Assembly (NCBI GenBank): GCA_900708905.1
Contig: CAADRB010000027.1
Span: forward strand, 227,590 to 291,589
Length of the DNA: 64,000 nucleotides
Direction of reading: 5' to 3'
DNA from: Hymenolepis diminuta
Taxonomy: Eukaryota; Platyhelminthes; Cestoda; Cyclophyllidea; Hymenolepididae
Shown here piece by piece: positions 22,103 through 35,062 of the stretch (positions are counted from its first letter, which is position 1; every line of letters starts with the position of its first letter). Under the pieces are notes generated by a model. The model worked only from the letters and a program-made list of their open reading frames with translations, had not been told where the DNA came from and made no database searches. Both the position numbers and the translations under genes were made by a program.

Positions 22103-25100
22103 ATGTTCGAAGTGACCATTGAATCTCTATATGAATGTTTTGATGTAATATCGAATGCATCCAGTTCTGATGTTGATGTAGGCTTTGGATTCATCTCATA
22201 TCTGTTGTAGAAATTAAAGGCTTATCAACAGATTTTGCAGGGAAGTAAATGTGGTCCCAATGAGAAAAAGCTCGCCTCTCAGTTTATTGGGAGATTCTTT
22301 AAATTATTCCAAAGTGAACAAGAAAATAGCTTCAACTGTCTGCTTGATTTGTGCGATGATGAAGATCCCAAAACACGCATTCAGGCTGTCCGTGATTTTC
22401 AACAGATTTGTAAAGCTGAGCCTGCATTTATTCCCCGGGTATCAGACGTTTTGGCTCAGCTGATTGTTACCGAAGATGCCACGGTAATATAAATCGGTTT
22501 TTTTTATTATCCTTAGGAATCCAACGGGATTAATGCTGCACTTAAGTCTCTTCTTACAATGAATCCCAGTAGTACTCTCGCTGGGGTTTTTAATCAAATT
22601 CTATCCAGTAAGTCAAAAGTTCAACGACAGAACTTGATAAAATTTTTACTGGACAATTTGAAAGACATTCCAGAAGAGAAAATGAGTGCAGAATTGGATG
22701 AATTTATTGCAGAGCATTTAAACGAGTTGCTCAATGAAACTTCATCCACCGAATTCGTTATTATTGTTGCCCTTATGTCTTCACTCAAATCAATGTCTAC
22801 ATTGTTGGGTCGACAAAAATTAGTCAACATGATTACTAATGTTATCATGGAGAAAATGCCTGTGTTTGATCCCCAAAGCGCCCAATCTGTTGAACTTATC
22901 CAACAGGCTGGAAAACAGGTTGTACGACTGTTGTCAAAGAATGTATCAGCTGCCCAGTTGCTGAAATATATGCTCGAGTCTGTCGTTCCTTCAGTCCTTT
23001 CTGTGGATAATCCTTTCAGACAACGCGGAATTCTGCTAATTTTGACAAATTTGAGTTCTCATCCAGGTGATGCCTTTACATCTGTCCCTAAGGATAGCCA
23101 AATCCAATTGCTACAGCCTCTGTACGCGTCGCTTTTAGCAAGTTTGCCAGAGCCCTCGACCTTCACTAATGAGGGGGATGCCCGACCGAAAATTTCTCTT
23201 CCTGCTTTTACTATTGAGTGCATTTTCTACACACTTCTCAATCTACTCAAATTCTGCCCCACATTTCTTTGTGCCTCAGTCCAAAACGAAAGTGATACGG
23301 CTTCACAAGAGGGAGTTGCGAGACTACAGGCTCTGCGCCATAAAGCCCAATATACGGCACGTCTTATACAATCCTACAAAGCAGCGATTGTCACCGACCT
23401 TCAAGCTGCTTTCCAAGCCGAAGGTGGCTGCTCGATTAAAACTGTTGATGAAGCCAGACGGGTAAGCTATCAAATTCCCCGTGTTTATAAGTCTTGTTTT
23501 AAAGTATCAATTTTTACAGATTAACTCGAATGATCGAAATTTTTTATCAATTTTCATTGCGATAAAATATCTTAAGACAAACGAGTAGATAAGAGCTAAA
23601 AATATGGGCTTTTTTCACTGTGATCAGCTTGTTAATTTTAAAATTTAATTAAATTTAAACTTGGGTCAGATGGACTATAGTAAATAGATAATAGTAAATA
23701 GTAAATAGATTTCGTTTACCATTTTCTGAATGAGAAGGGTAAGCGAAACCGAAAGATTTGGTTTTTGGGCTAAGATATCTTCGTGTATTTTCAAGTTCCT
23801 CTCTCAAAGGCGTTCATGGCCTAAGATTACTAATATCCGCAGTAACACAAAATAATTTTGCAGTTTTTGTAGAAAGCAATTGAAACAGGTTTGTAGAAAG
23901 TCAACAAATGATGGGGGAGGGGGAATCAAAACTTGTCCACAATAACATCAAGATATTAAGGAGTCCTTCTTCATGTGATTTTTGGATTCGAGTTGTGGAG
24001 TATTTGCTGAATGGACAGTTCATTTCAAAACTCAAATTTCGTGAATTGCAGAAAATGTTTGTCTACGTTTCCCAGTCTTGTTTGATTGTTTTTTATTAAG
24101 ATGATCGGTTTTACCGCTTTAGTTCATCCTCTCTTCCTATGGTTAAGAAAGTAAAATGACTTTACGTGATATTCAACAGATTAGAGCAGAGATGAAATGG
24201 TTGCAAATCCTAAGTCATCAGAACTACGTAAGCCGGGTTCACTCAAGGTGAATCCATCAATTCATTGAGGTCATTAAGTAATTGAGATATTTTTATTTTC
24301 TAAAGGATTGAAATTTTTTGGTTGATAGAACGATTTTCATGGACCAAGGTTTAAGTGGTTTTGTAATTATATTGTGATCCCCCATTTCACATTCCCGTTT
24401 AAATTTAGCAACCATTACCCTAATTTAAAAGATCGGGTGGTGGGCCCACTCCCATCTTTAATTGTTGACAATATTCTTTCTGATATCCCTTCCCTACTTT
24501 CGTTCAATTGGTCAAATAATAATACTTTGAACCTACTTTTCAGGTGGATTCTATTGAGTGTTCATCTTGAATGTACTGGAAGATTTGAATGTTTGGTGTT
24601 TAATTTTTCCTTGACCTCACCTTGTGAACTTATTGGAACAAGTTTTTTTCTACGTTTGTCCTCAGAGGAAGTATATTTTTCCTGATTTCCATGCTCACAT
24701 TCAGTTATTCTCCCACAGACCATCATTAAAAAATCCGATTAAGTTCTGTCCAATCGCTAAATTTATACTGAATATCTCAAGATGGCATGAACTCGAAATC
24801 GGGGGCATTCATTCTAAATGACACCACTGTAGCAAACTTTTTATAATTCCCTTTTTTTCTCTATGAAGGCACTTGCAAACATTGAAAAGATGGTCCGCTG
24901 TATTTTTCGATCAAAAATCGAGCCTGACTGCCTGCATGATGTCCTTTTATCGTGGATTGAACCGGGACCACCAAAACCACAGCCTACGTCATCACCGACA
25001 GCAACAACTGTTGGAGCAAAGCGTCCTGCATCAAAGCAGCAGCATCAGATTGCCTCCCTAACTAGAAATAAACAGAGTAGATTTCAATTTCATCGTGGTA

Positions 25101-25114
25101 ACAAAGGAAAATAA
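22103..25114 (+). CDS. API5: apoptosis inhibitor 5
   Basis: API5 (AAC-11) is a nuclear helical-repeat scaffold protein that opposes apoptosis. Four exons: 22103-22177, 22211-22483, 22517-23461 and 24869-25114, all in phase 0, give 512 aa against about 510-524 in vertebrates. The N-terminus reads MFEVTIESLYECFDVISNAS, matching the family's short leading helix. The next blocks are AYQQILQGSKCG, EKKLASQFIGRFFKLF and LDLCDDEDPKTRIQAVRDF. Exon 3 carries the rest of the HEAT/ARM-like helical core (PSSTLAGVFNQIL, EFVIIVALMSSLKSM). Exon 4 ends the fold and adds a proline-rich stretch, a basic KRPASK near residue 482 and a basic end (NKQSRFQFHRGNKGK), shorter than the RGG tail of vertebrates. Introns 1 and 2 are both exactly 33 bp; intron 3 is 1407 bp. 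It starts head-to-head with SPT5. Confidence 0.93.
22178..22210 (+). other. 33-bp micro-intron (API5 intron 1)
   Basis: GTAGGC...TTGTAG, phase 0. Removing it joins NASSSDVD to KLKAYQQILQG. The join restores the expected API5 spacing, and without it the frame hits a stop. Confidence 0.85.
22484..22516 (+). other. 33-bp micro-intron (API5 intron 2)
   Basis: GTAATA...CCTTAG, phase 0, with an in-frame TAA inside. Removing it joins VTEDAT to ESNGINAALKSLL, as in the family alignment. Confidence 0.88.
23677..23712 (+). repeat. short tandem repeat in API5 intron 3
   Basis: ATAGTAAATAG is repeated about three times with one spacer. The rest of this 1.4-kb intron shows nothing else I can name. Confidence 0.5.
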
Positions 25115-27956
25115 CGCGCTGGAAATCTCTATATCATTGAATTTTGTCATTAACGCGGAATGAACTTTTCGTGATACACGCATGTTTTTGAAATTCGTTG
25201 TGTATATGTGATATGTGTACAAATATTGATAATTCGTTTTTTATAATGCATGCAATAAGGAATTTCACTTTGTAACATTCTGTTACTGTTTAAATGATTT
25301 GGTTTGGTTAAACATTACCTTATGACAAGTTATTGGTGGTTTTCATGGCGGAGTAAAGAAGCTTTATAATATTTCATCATGAGAAACATCCAAACACATA
25401 GGAGGTAAAAGTATTAACATTTTAAGAAAGAAATACAGGGTATTTAGGTAGTAGAATTGAGTTGGTGAATAAGGAGGACCCTTCTTCATCTGACCTCCAA
25501 AATTGTCAGGTCAACGCTATTTCTAAACCTATAAGCAATCTCACTCTTCTATCTTATATCTTATCGCGTACTCCTACCTACTAACTTCTACAGCCAGGTT
25601 ACTTCACTCTGTCCGCAGCGTCTATCTCCGATGTCCCATGCATTTTCAATAGAAAGAAGGCGCAGCCTTGTGAACATATGATGTGCACGCATAGCTCTCA
25701 AGCTCCCCCTCGTACTTCATAATATTCTCTCTCGAGTTTCTATTGCCATTGTCCAATATAATTTGGTTTATTCTCAATTCTTGGCTTTCTAATTTAAAAC
25801 TGTGGTTGTCTATTGTTTATGAAAGCCTTCTTGTATCAGCCATAGCTGAAAGCTGTTAATACTAGTCTCCAACACCCTTTTCTTGTTGCACCCATCTACA
25901 GGAAAAAAGAATCTACCAGTTGGCTGATCATCTTTGGATTGGTGGTGATCAGTCCACTGGCGTCTTGTCATTTCACTTTCATTTGCAACTTCTAAATGGG
26001 ATTCATTGCCTGAATTTCGCTTTCTTTCTCTCCAAACACCTGTTTAGCACCTACTTTTGGTATTTCCATTAAAGAAAAGCTCTCAGTTAAATGTTATTGA
26101 GTGAGAATCTGGTAATGGAAATATAAATGCGGTTTTATTAGATTCATCTTCTGTCTGGGTTAAAATGTGGCGGCTTCATTATAAACTAAATTGTCACTTA
26201 ACATGAAGTAATGTATTGTAGTGAGTTAAATTAGACAAAGCTTCTTTGTTTCATATATTTCAATTCTTGACTGAGTTGACTTCATTCGACGTCCTTCATG
26301 CGGTTCTGTTATAATGCGCAACCATGTTTTAATGTTTGGTCAAGTCCTTATACGGTACGCTACAATTCCTCAGATACCATAGAGAGATTAGACTAGAGAA
26401 GAGTAATCTAGTAACGAGACATTGCTGAAAATAAGATTCCATTTATACATTTGGTATTAGATTTGTCCAGGAGAAGATTGAACCAATCATTGGGTGTGGC
26501 AGAATTCGATAGGTCAGACAACGGACAAATCGATAAATGGCAGTTGTCTTTCTCATGCTGTGGCCTCCCATAGTATAAGAGACAAAGTAATGATGTGTAA
26601 TTGCACTTACGGTGCAGAGTAATCTTTCGCATTCTAATGGGACTATTTATTGTCTACCCGTCTCTTCAGGCAATTTATGCGTATTTTATTGATTATGCAT
26701 GAATTTCATTCCTATATAAAGTACAAAGATATTCCTTCTTAGAAGTTCATGAACCTTTTCTAGAATCCCTGCATGTGACAGGACTATCGCTATGAGTTAT
26801 CCCATTTTTCAATACACTTTTTGATATTTAATTCCTTGATGTACTCTATTCAATTAGTTGGCACTGTGTTAATTGCCATACTGCAGCTGAACATTGAGGT
26901 TTAGCGGGAAAAATTCCAAATACATCAATTCTATCCTCGGGCTACTCAACATACTGCATATATTTCAACCGTTCTACAGCTATGAAAGGTGAAAATCGGT
27001 TCTAGCACTCAATCTGCAAACTCCTAATGTCTGCTGTCAAACTATTAAGATATAGTTTGATTAGAAAATGAAGCACAAAAATTCAAACCCATTCTTGGTA
27101 GTTAATCATTCAGCAAGGCTAAAAGTCTTGTAAAGATATTCTAAAATTTTGTTACTATTAATTCTTACGAAAATATGTATATAATCAGATTTTGATTAAC
27201 TGAAAATGATCCTTATCAATGTCTATACTTTCCTAAACTTCAATTTTTCTATAGAGGATTCATTGTTGCTAAAGGGAAATTTTCCACCATTATTTGCAAT
27301 TGGAAAAAGTCTTTCGAGGGTTTTCATCTTTCACGGNNNNNNNNNNNNNNNNNNNNNNNNNNNNNNNNTAATTACAGTGAGCAATCTAAATATCGAAATG
27401 GCAATAAGATTCTTTTGAGCTTGATATCTGCTATATATATCCCGTCATTTTAGCTTTTAGATCTTGTCTCGAAGTGACTTTAACTTTTATTCCTTTCACT
27501 GTTGAACTTTACTTTAATAATCTCAATTTTCAATTTATTAAATAGAAACATTTTCCACCCTTCCTTTGGGGTAGAAGGAAAGCATCCTGATGGTCCACCC
27601 ATTGTGGAACTTGTATTCAACCATTCATCTATTATCTATGAGGTTGGTCATTCAATGCATTTAACATACATTAATGGGTCTCAAACTCGTAACCAATAAC
27701 TTCGTAGACGTACATGTTTACTCACATGTAATTAGCTCACATCCCGTTGTTTTTCCTTGCACAAATCATATTTGGTAAATATATGCCATTTACGTGTAAT
27801 AAGAATTTAACTTTAAATCCAAAATAAGTAAATTAAAGGAAAAATAAAATTTATGAAATATTTTTAAACTGCAAATAAAGGTTAAATAAAATTTTTAAAC
27901 CGCAGAAATAAATTGAAGCTCTTAAAGGATCTCCAAATTCATTATCGTGAGTGACA
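25115..27956. other. intergenic between API5 and the ankyrin-like gene
   Basis: These two genes converge here. An AATAAG at about 25254 may serve as a variant polyadenylation signal for API5. A less AT-rich part at 25440-26050 has no family features in any frame. The N gap lies inside. No gene seen. Confidence 0.5.
27337..27368. other. assembly gap (32 N)
   Basis: A run of 32 N. The true length and content are unknown; it lies in intergenic sequence, so no gene model depends on it. Confidence 0.99.
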
Positions 27957-28739
27957 CTAAACGTCTTTGTCTTGTAATTTTTCAGGCTCTCCTTCTGTAG
28001 GTTTCTTCGGTTCTTCAATTTTACGTTTCTTAATAATATTTTCTAAAGTGTCCATGGCAAAGCCCGAACGGAGTTTTTTCATAATCCTTTTACGATTATT
28101 CAGATCTTCTTGTGGGCAAATTTTCTCAATAATTTTTTCAATGCAATGCCAAACATCATCATACTGAATCGTCTTTGTAGGAATTGGATTCTTCAAATTA
28201 ATTCTTTGTACTCGAGTCTCTAGTGGCTTTGTAAAATCTACATTAGATTGTTTAAAGTGGTTCAAAACTTTGGCGGAATATTCAATAACATTTTCCAGGA
28301 TGAGTTCCGCAAGCCACGCAATAGTCTGTTTTTCGACTATTTCAATTTTCGAGTCTCCACCCCGTGTAACAGCCCATTCGATAACGTAGGAAGGTTGAAA
28401 AGCCGAAGCTCCGCGCTGTATTAAAACCCGGATACATTCGAGAGCATTGCTGCGAAGAGCATAATGAAGGAGAGGGCAAATGGTAATCATCTTTCGCGTT
28501 GGTTTCTGTGGTACGCCAGTCTCCTGATAAAAGAATCTGTAAATATGTGACGGGTATTTTCGCAGATAATCTGCCAAATATGACGCCGAGTCACGTTTTA
28601 TTGCACTAATAATCGCATAATCTACTATATAGGTCGGAAGATCGATATCCAAAGAAGGATTAACTGGACGTCCTCTTAAGCAGTCTAGTTCTTGATGTAG
28701 ATTCTCGAATTTTCGAGTAATTAGTAAGTGTGTTGTCAT
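27957..28739 (-). CDS. hypothetical protein with ankyrin-like segment and basic tail
   Basis: Single-exon gene of 260 aa with non-AT-rich codon use and no breaks. I do not recognise the family. Residues about 87-117 (PLLHYALRSNALECIRVLIQ, then RGASAF) look like one ankyrin helix-turn-helix. A second similar unit is possible at about 40-70 (DYAIISAIKRDSASYLADYL). The C-terminal third is charged and ends in a nuclear-localisation-like KKRKIEEPKKP. No signal peptide or membrane segment is visible. Upstream of the ATG on the minus strand are acceptor-like CTGTAG and GAACAG sites, so a 5' UTR exon or spliced leader is possible. Being uninterrupted and coding-like, it is probably a real gene; its function is unknown. 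Confidence 0.75.
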   Translation of the reverse strand: MTTHLLITRKFENLHQELDCLRGRPVNPSLDIDLPTYIVDYAIISAIKRDSASYLADYLRKYPSHIYRFFYQETGVPQKPTRKMITICPLLHYALRSNALECIRVLIQRGASAFQPSYVIEWAVTRGGDSKIEIVEKQTIAWLAELILENVIEYSAKVLNHFKQSNVDFTKPLETRVQRINLKNPIPTKTIQYDDVWHCIEKIIEKICPQEDLNNRKRIMKKLRSGFAMDTLENIIKKRKIEEPKKPTEGEPEKLQDKDV

Positions 28740-30215
28740 GGTTTGGCACTGTTCTATTAGCTACAGGTCCTCTAAAGGGTGTGATGGAATTGAATTGCAT
28801 GTGGACAAATATTATCGATCTGTTATTTTGAATCGAGAATGTGCAATATAGTATTAATTAGCGACAGATAAGCAAGCGAGTTTCCTGGGCCTTAAACAAA
28901 ATTTAAGCATTAATTTTTTATAATCATAAGAACTCCTTTAATTAAATCATTCAGCCTCCCTTTAACCTGCTTATTTGTTTGTTTTATATCACAGTTTCTG
29001 TTTATTTTAACACTAGTGGTTGCTATTATTTTTAGAATACCCACGAAATACATCACATTTCAAAAAAGCCCTGGAAAGCTTACCCTTAAATCCAATGCAT
29101 ATTTACTTATATTGTTTCTAATATTTGTAAACAGCAACATTAATTCATTTTTCCATTCGCCGTTCACATCGTATTTGGGAAGACTTTCATCAATGTATTA
29201 GCTTCTGTCAGAAAAAACGATACTATCAGTATATTTCGCGACTGAAATGACCAGGGTACGTGTACACACAGCAAAACATTTCTTGTTTGCAGTACCTCTA
29301 AGTTGAACGATTTTAACGCTGGAATCTAAGTTCTTGAAATCCAAACAGTCGTTTTTACCATCTAAATTTCAGATTGCCTCTTCCATCTATTGTCAAATGA
29401 TCGTCACAAAAGAAATATTGATGTCTAAAGACAGATACTGGACTGGAATAAGTGATTGAGCTATTTTCCATTACAATTTCCCTGATAATTGGTTGCTTAT
29501 TACATAACACAAAGAACTAAACACGGGTGATTAGTACCGACTTGCTTCTGATAGAATACCAAATAGATCAAGAGAAGTCATAATGCGGAATGAGCAAATA
29601 AATTAACATTGGTCGATGATAAGAAGCAAGACTTTGATGGCAGCCGCAAAAAATTAAATAAGTAGGCTTCCATTCCTGGCTTTTTTCTTACACTCTCTTA
29701 GGTTTGTAGAGCAGCTCTCTGTTTACAGTAAACTAAGATTTCGAGTCTAGTGTTGTTTACAAAGTATGCGGGCAAGGTTAGACGATTAACATCCTATCAA
29801 TTACATTGAGCAGTTTTGCGAAGCATCTGGATAGCATGTAAAATTCAAGTTTTCTTCACTCGACTTACACCAACTAAAAGTCCGAATTAATTGTTGTCGA
29901 GTACTAAAAGAAACTAGACGGGACCTGTGTAATCTACACCAACCCAAATCCAGCCAAATTTAACTACGTTGAATTTTTAAATGAAGAATTGAACCTTCGA
30001 AACGTCTCCAATCTCATTAAAATCCTGGTCATAAATAATCTCATTAAATTAGGATCTACACATATGAATCATAAGCGATCGTAATTGTAAGAAAACATGC
30101 TAGTTATTCATTAATTAAACTAGTAAAAAATAAATAGAAATTAATAACCGATAAAGCAGTTTAAGACAAAATTATTAGGCGTATTTACAAGTGTACGTAA
30201 TAATACGAGGCCTCT
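28740..30215. other. intergenic between the ankyrin-like gene and ADAT2
   Basis: AT-rich, no recognisable gene, repeat or RNA. It must hold the promoter of the ankyrin-like gene and the 3' end of ADAT2. No canonical AATAAA is evident on the minus strand just after the ADAT2 stop. Confidence 0.5.
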
Positions 30216-30757
30216 TTATGCTTGTTCTCGGTGACCCTTTTTAATACGCTTTTCCTCTGGAGCGTTTAAATTCTCCTGATTGAAAAACTTTTTCAATAGT
30301 TCTATTGATCTGTCCGAGCCACCACCAGATTTGCAAGTAAGCGGTGGTCGAATGGCTTCATCAGTGTGGATATTCATAACTGACCCACACCCACCAAAAC
30401 GTTCATTTTGAGAATAATATATGACACTAAAGAATATAAATTTTGAAAAAAAAGAATTTACCATTTGGGATGTGCTGGAAGGCTGAACCGGAGAGCGGCA
30501 GCACACATTATGCATGGCTCGACTGTAACGTGAAGGATGGTTTCAGGTAGAATTATTTCCAAACTCTTTCCATTTTCCTCACACCACTGTTCTAACCTCT
30601 TGATTGCTACTATTTCAGCATGTTGAGTTGCGTCACCGCTAGCATTTACCTCATTTCTACCTGAGGCTATTACTTCATTTTTATAAATGAATGCACAACC
30701 TACGGGGACCTCAGCTGCATTCAATGCCCTTTCTGCAAGTTCAAAGGCTTCTTCCAT
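30216..30757 (-). CDS. ADAT2: tRNA-specific adenosine deaminase subunit TAD2/ADAT2
   Basis: Catalytic subunit of the ADAT2-ADAT3 enzyme that turns adenosine-34 of tRNA anticodons into inosine. Two exons, 30757-30462 and 30426-30216, joined across a 35-bp intron, give 168 aa (human 191). The deaminase signature is complete: HAE within TQHAEIVAIKRL (zinc ligand and catalytic glutamate) and PCIMCAAALR (two cysteine ligands). The family block QNERFGGCGSVMNI follows, then QENLNAPEEKR and a basic end. The chosen ATG starts MEEAFELAERALNAAEVPVG, the normal domain start; the frame stays open upstream to 30907 with unrelated sequence. The exon junction reads SLPAHPK-C-VIYYS, about three residues longer than the human sequence between ALR and QNERF. 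A partner ADAT3 is not in the window. Confidence 0.92.
30427..30461 (-). other. 35-bp micro-intron (ADAT2)
   Basis: GTAAAT...CTTTAG on the minus strand, phase 2. Without removal the frame ends at TAA just after exon 1; with it, the deaminase continues into YYSQNERFGG. Confidence 0.85.
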
Positions 30758-33700
30758 TACATACAAATATTCGAAAATGGAATGAAAATATGGGCCGAAT
30801 AAGGAACGCGAACATGTGTAGGCTGAACGGGGTATTGCATGACCTAGAGTTAATACCTTATTCGTTATTGTCAGATTTATGTTTAATTTTGTATTAACTA
30901 TCCACAATCATTGGCACCAATTACCAAAGCCTTTTAATTTGTTTGAATTCTTTCCATGCTTACCATATTGTCAATAAACCTACTTGAGCACATACAGTTA
31001 CAAATTCATCAGACTTCAGTCAGTATGATAATAGTAAAATAAATCATAACATAGTATATCAACGGTGTAGGTTTAATATGAAAATTTATTAAATTAGAAA
31101 AGATGCTTTCTTTACTTCTACATGCGTGTCCAATATTCAGAATATCAAAGATCAAAAAGCTCTTAAACGTATTTCTTAACATTGGAAGTGTTCATTTAAT
31201 AAGAATTTAGATTTTTAATCATTACTAGTGATATTAAATTTCTGTAAGAGAGCATTACTTGAACTATTCTAAAGGAAGAATTACGAAAGGGCTAATTTTG
31301 ATTTACTGAGTTAACATTAGATTCTGTTAAATCCTTCACTAGACAGATATTTATGCCTTGAAAGAAATCATTTCAACTGATAGGAAATTTCAATGATTTG
31401 TCCTACTTCATTTTGAATTTATTGGAATTATATAATTAGGCTTCTTTTAGCTTTCGTAAAATTTCGCTGATTATTTTAAAATTCATCGATGATGTGATAT
31501 TCTTCTGGACTTCTCATTGTAGATTTGTTAACTTTATGAAACTTGGTGCAATAAATGTCTCATTAGTAAGGCTTGCACTCTTTGTTCATTTCAGAAAATA
31601 AAAAATTCGGACGTTAATTTTGCACTATTCTTGGTGCTTCGGTTCATCAGACTCAGCTCGGATTGAAATTTGAGCAACAAAAAATTTGAATTGAGCTGCT
31701 ACAATGTCCACTGATTATCCTAAGGAAACTGCTTTTGGTCATTGTAGAAAGTTGTGGAGGATTTTCGATACATTAAAGTCTTTCTAGGAAGTTGAAACTC
31801 GAATGTAAAGAACCGGAGACTCATAGCATCTAATCAAAGTGAATGAGGTTTGCCGATTTACATAAGTTGGAATTCATTGAGATTTGCCGCAGAAATTGGG
31901 TTCCGAGTTGATCGAATGTTTTTGCAGGATTATTAGTTTTTGTAGTCGAGTTACCAACTGAGCTCATAATAATGAAATTGTCAACGGCACCCTATCAAGT
32001 TTGCAACGGGCCCACTAAATGTACTTTCTGTACATCTTCACTGTATTCTCCAGCATTTTCTCAATTAACCAATATTTTCATCTTCATACTGGAAAGTAAA
32101 CATTTCTTACACAATTCCCTTAGCGAATGTATATATGCCTTTCTGTGTACTTCCACTTTTTGCGGCAAATTAATAAGGACTGAAGATACCACGAGTAAGT
32201 ATGAAGACGAAATATTGGTTGGTTGATGAAATAATAGTGGAAGATAACAATGAAAAACAGAAAATGTTTTTCATTTATATAATTTTCTAAGAGGTAAATT
32301 ACACCGTGAATAGATTTGTCTTTTACTGGACATGTAATAATGAAGCCATGACTTCATTTCGATCAGTGAATGACAAATCAAGAAATTAGGAGATTCAGAT
32401 GGTAAGATTCATAGATGCATTTAAGTTAGAAGAGCAGATATTAAAGGCTAATGTGAAACGAATGATGAAATATGTTGCTCCAAATTAATCATAATTGAAA
32501 CTTAATCATCTTCTGGCGAAGATTTTTTCTACCAACCAGTTTAAATGAATTCTTGCTTTTTCTCAAATTAACTTTATCTTATGAGAAATCATCGAGTAAC
32601 CAAGCAATGGTAACACTATTAATGCTCGCTTATAAGTTCATATAAACATTTATCACTTAGATTGCATCTTCATTGATTAAAACACAGCGTCAGCTTTTGA
32701 ATAGGGAAATAAAGGAGGTGGAGATGAGATTTATTACAACCTCAGTTTTGTCTCGCACACTTTGATTGTAATCAACATAGGTCTCGGTGGCGCATGTAGA
32801 TAAGGCCGCCACCCAGTCTCGGTAACTGAATTTTACTCTTGACTTTTTTCTTCAATATAACCAATTGCTACAATTTTTCATGTGCACTGCACATTTTGTT
32901 ATCATTGCGCAGAATATTAGAATAGTTATTTATTCAGCAAACATAATTCCTTTATTTCTTTCTTCATATAAACAAACTTCAGTTGTTTAATGTGGAAATA
33001 GAAATAGGGCGAAATTGCCTTTAATTCTCACCTTAACCAATCTGAGTTTTTACCCTGTGCTAATTATTACAACTAAATGTACTTTGATCTAACAAAGGCC
33101 ACCTGTTTGAAGTGAAAGAAAAACCATTTTCACATGTTATTATTTACCAGCATAGGTCAAGACATTATTTGTGTCCTGTTGATTGAAGCTGAGTTAAAGA
33201 TGGAAATTTATTTGAATTTTTTTGTCCTAAAAATAAGTTATAAAATTAATTTTTTATTAATTTGTTAGAGGGGAAGTGCAATGATAAAGGCAAAAATTAA
33301 TAATTATTTAAATTGTTTCCATATTCCTCTGAATAAAATTTATTCGAGAATTTATTCCAGCAAATAAGAAATATCAATCAGCAAAAGTGTTGCATGGAAG
33401 AGACGATAACTCCAGGCGATATTATGCGCGAATACAGGAATTTTAGAGAGTAATGTAAACAAAACACATGATTACCTATTTCGACTGTTCACATAGGGAC
33501 GACAGTATTAAATTCATCAGCAGAACCACCTTAAGAGCACAATCAAATTGGGTTTACAAAATTAATGACCTTCCTAAAAGCTAACAGGTGCAACCACCTT
33601 TTTCAAATCAGAAGACCAAATGTTTAGCTGGACCACGATGTATTAGTTAATCGTGAAGGCATGAGAGAAGGAGAATGGAGTAGGGAAAATATTTGACAAT

Positions 33701-35062
33701 TGGGGGATAACTGGTACGAGCGCTGGGTGAGTGGGTCTGGTTTGTAAAAAACAGACCGAATTAAGGTACGATGAGCAAACTGACTGACTGGATTGACCGA
33801 TATTGCGTTCTTTATTTCATCATCTAACACGTAGAGCGGGGCAAAATTACGAGTAAACATAATGGGATGTCACAACATCATTAGTTCCACAATTGCGGAT
33901 AGTTTGAACAGCATTTCTGTTCCCCAATTATTTCAAATATATAGACAAGTTGGATTCTAAACTGAATGAAACATTTACAACTAAGACATTTTGACTGATC
34001 TCTGGGTCGTATTTTCTCGCACATCGTAATATGATAAATATACATATTATCGGCTAATTGCTATTTTCTGACGGATTAATTTATTTTACCCATTTTAAAA
34101 GTTCATTTTGAAGCTACCATTTAGAAAGGGGATTGTATAAATTTCCAAATAAGATGAAGTGAAGGTGAGGGATAGTAGCATTAGGAAGTTTGGCCTTGAA
34201 ATCAAAGGTTCTACATAGCTCGGCTGAAATATGTGCCTTTTGTCTTAAAAATCATTAAAAGGGCTAGAATGATTGAGAGTGTTTAGTTCGATTGGATTTT
34301 AGTCTTGAAGATGATTGAGAGATAATCAAACTGGACTTCGACTTTCAAGAGCGAAGGTATGTATTCATTTCACAAAGCAGTACAAATTTGTTTAATGATC
34401 GACAAAAGATGCACCTGAAATCGACCAGGTGTGACTCCCCTCCACTTCCCTCCCTTAAGAATAACAGTAGTGTTGGTTGGTATAAACTGGTAAGATTTAC
34501 AGCATACTTTCGTATACCACAGGGAATATAATAATGTCAAATTATTTCGAGCATTGCGGTGTAGACCAGTTTTAACCAACATGAATATGTGACCATGTCT
34601 GTAGGAATCAACTCTGATCCCTTTGTGCATAGCTATGTATTTTGAATATAAGATAGTTGTTGATTTTACAACAAAAAGTAATTTGTACAAGGCTTGTTTT
34701 AATTCTGTGACCCATCTCTTAACAACTCCAACAGCTCATCAAGATTTAGTACAAAGCATTAAATTCATTATAGTGGATTATGCACTATAAAATAAGATAA
34801 TCCTTTACAACAAATTTCATTCTGTGCGTATTTTTCTCTCTCTTCGAAGACGCAGGACCTTAAAACGTCGACTTGTACCCCTGCACTTTAACAGAAAACT
34901 CGATTGTCCAATACTATGAGAGGTTTGCTTAACTCTACTTATCTACTGTGAAAATGTAATATTAGCATCAGTTTATGAGTTACTGCCTGAAATAAATTAT
35001 AAATATTGTCTCTTAGTTTGAATTTCACATGATTAGTTTGGATGGGATGACTGGATTCACGT

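Noticed and set aside
21940..22194. 84-codon minus-strand frame between SPT5 and API5
   Set aside because: It overlaps API5 exon 1 and the SPT5/API5 promoter on the opposite strand, and has no family features. The + strand gives a convincing API5 start.
25600..26050. Less AT-rich stretch sharing CTGTGGTTGTCTATTGTT-like sequence with 57360-57390
   Set aside because: One short match, no LTR ends, no reverse-transcriptase motifs in any frame.
34370..34690. 106-codon minus-strand frame
   Set aside because: The DNA shows weak similarity to the SINE-like head and body (GAGTTGATTCC, CTGGT), so it is more likely an eroded repeat than a gene; too diverged to list.
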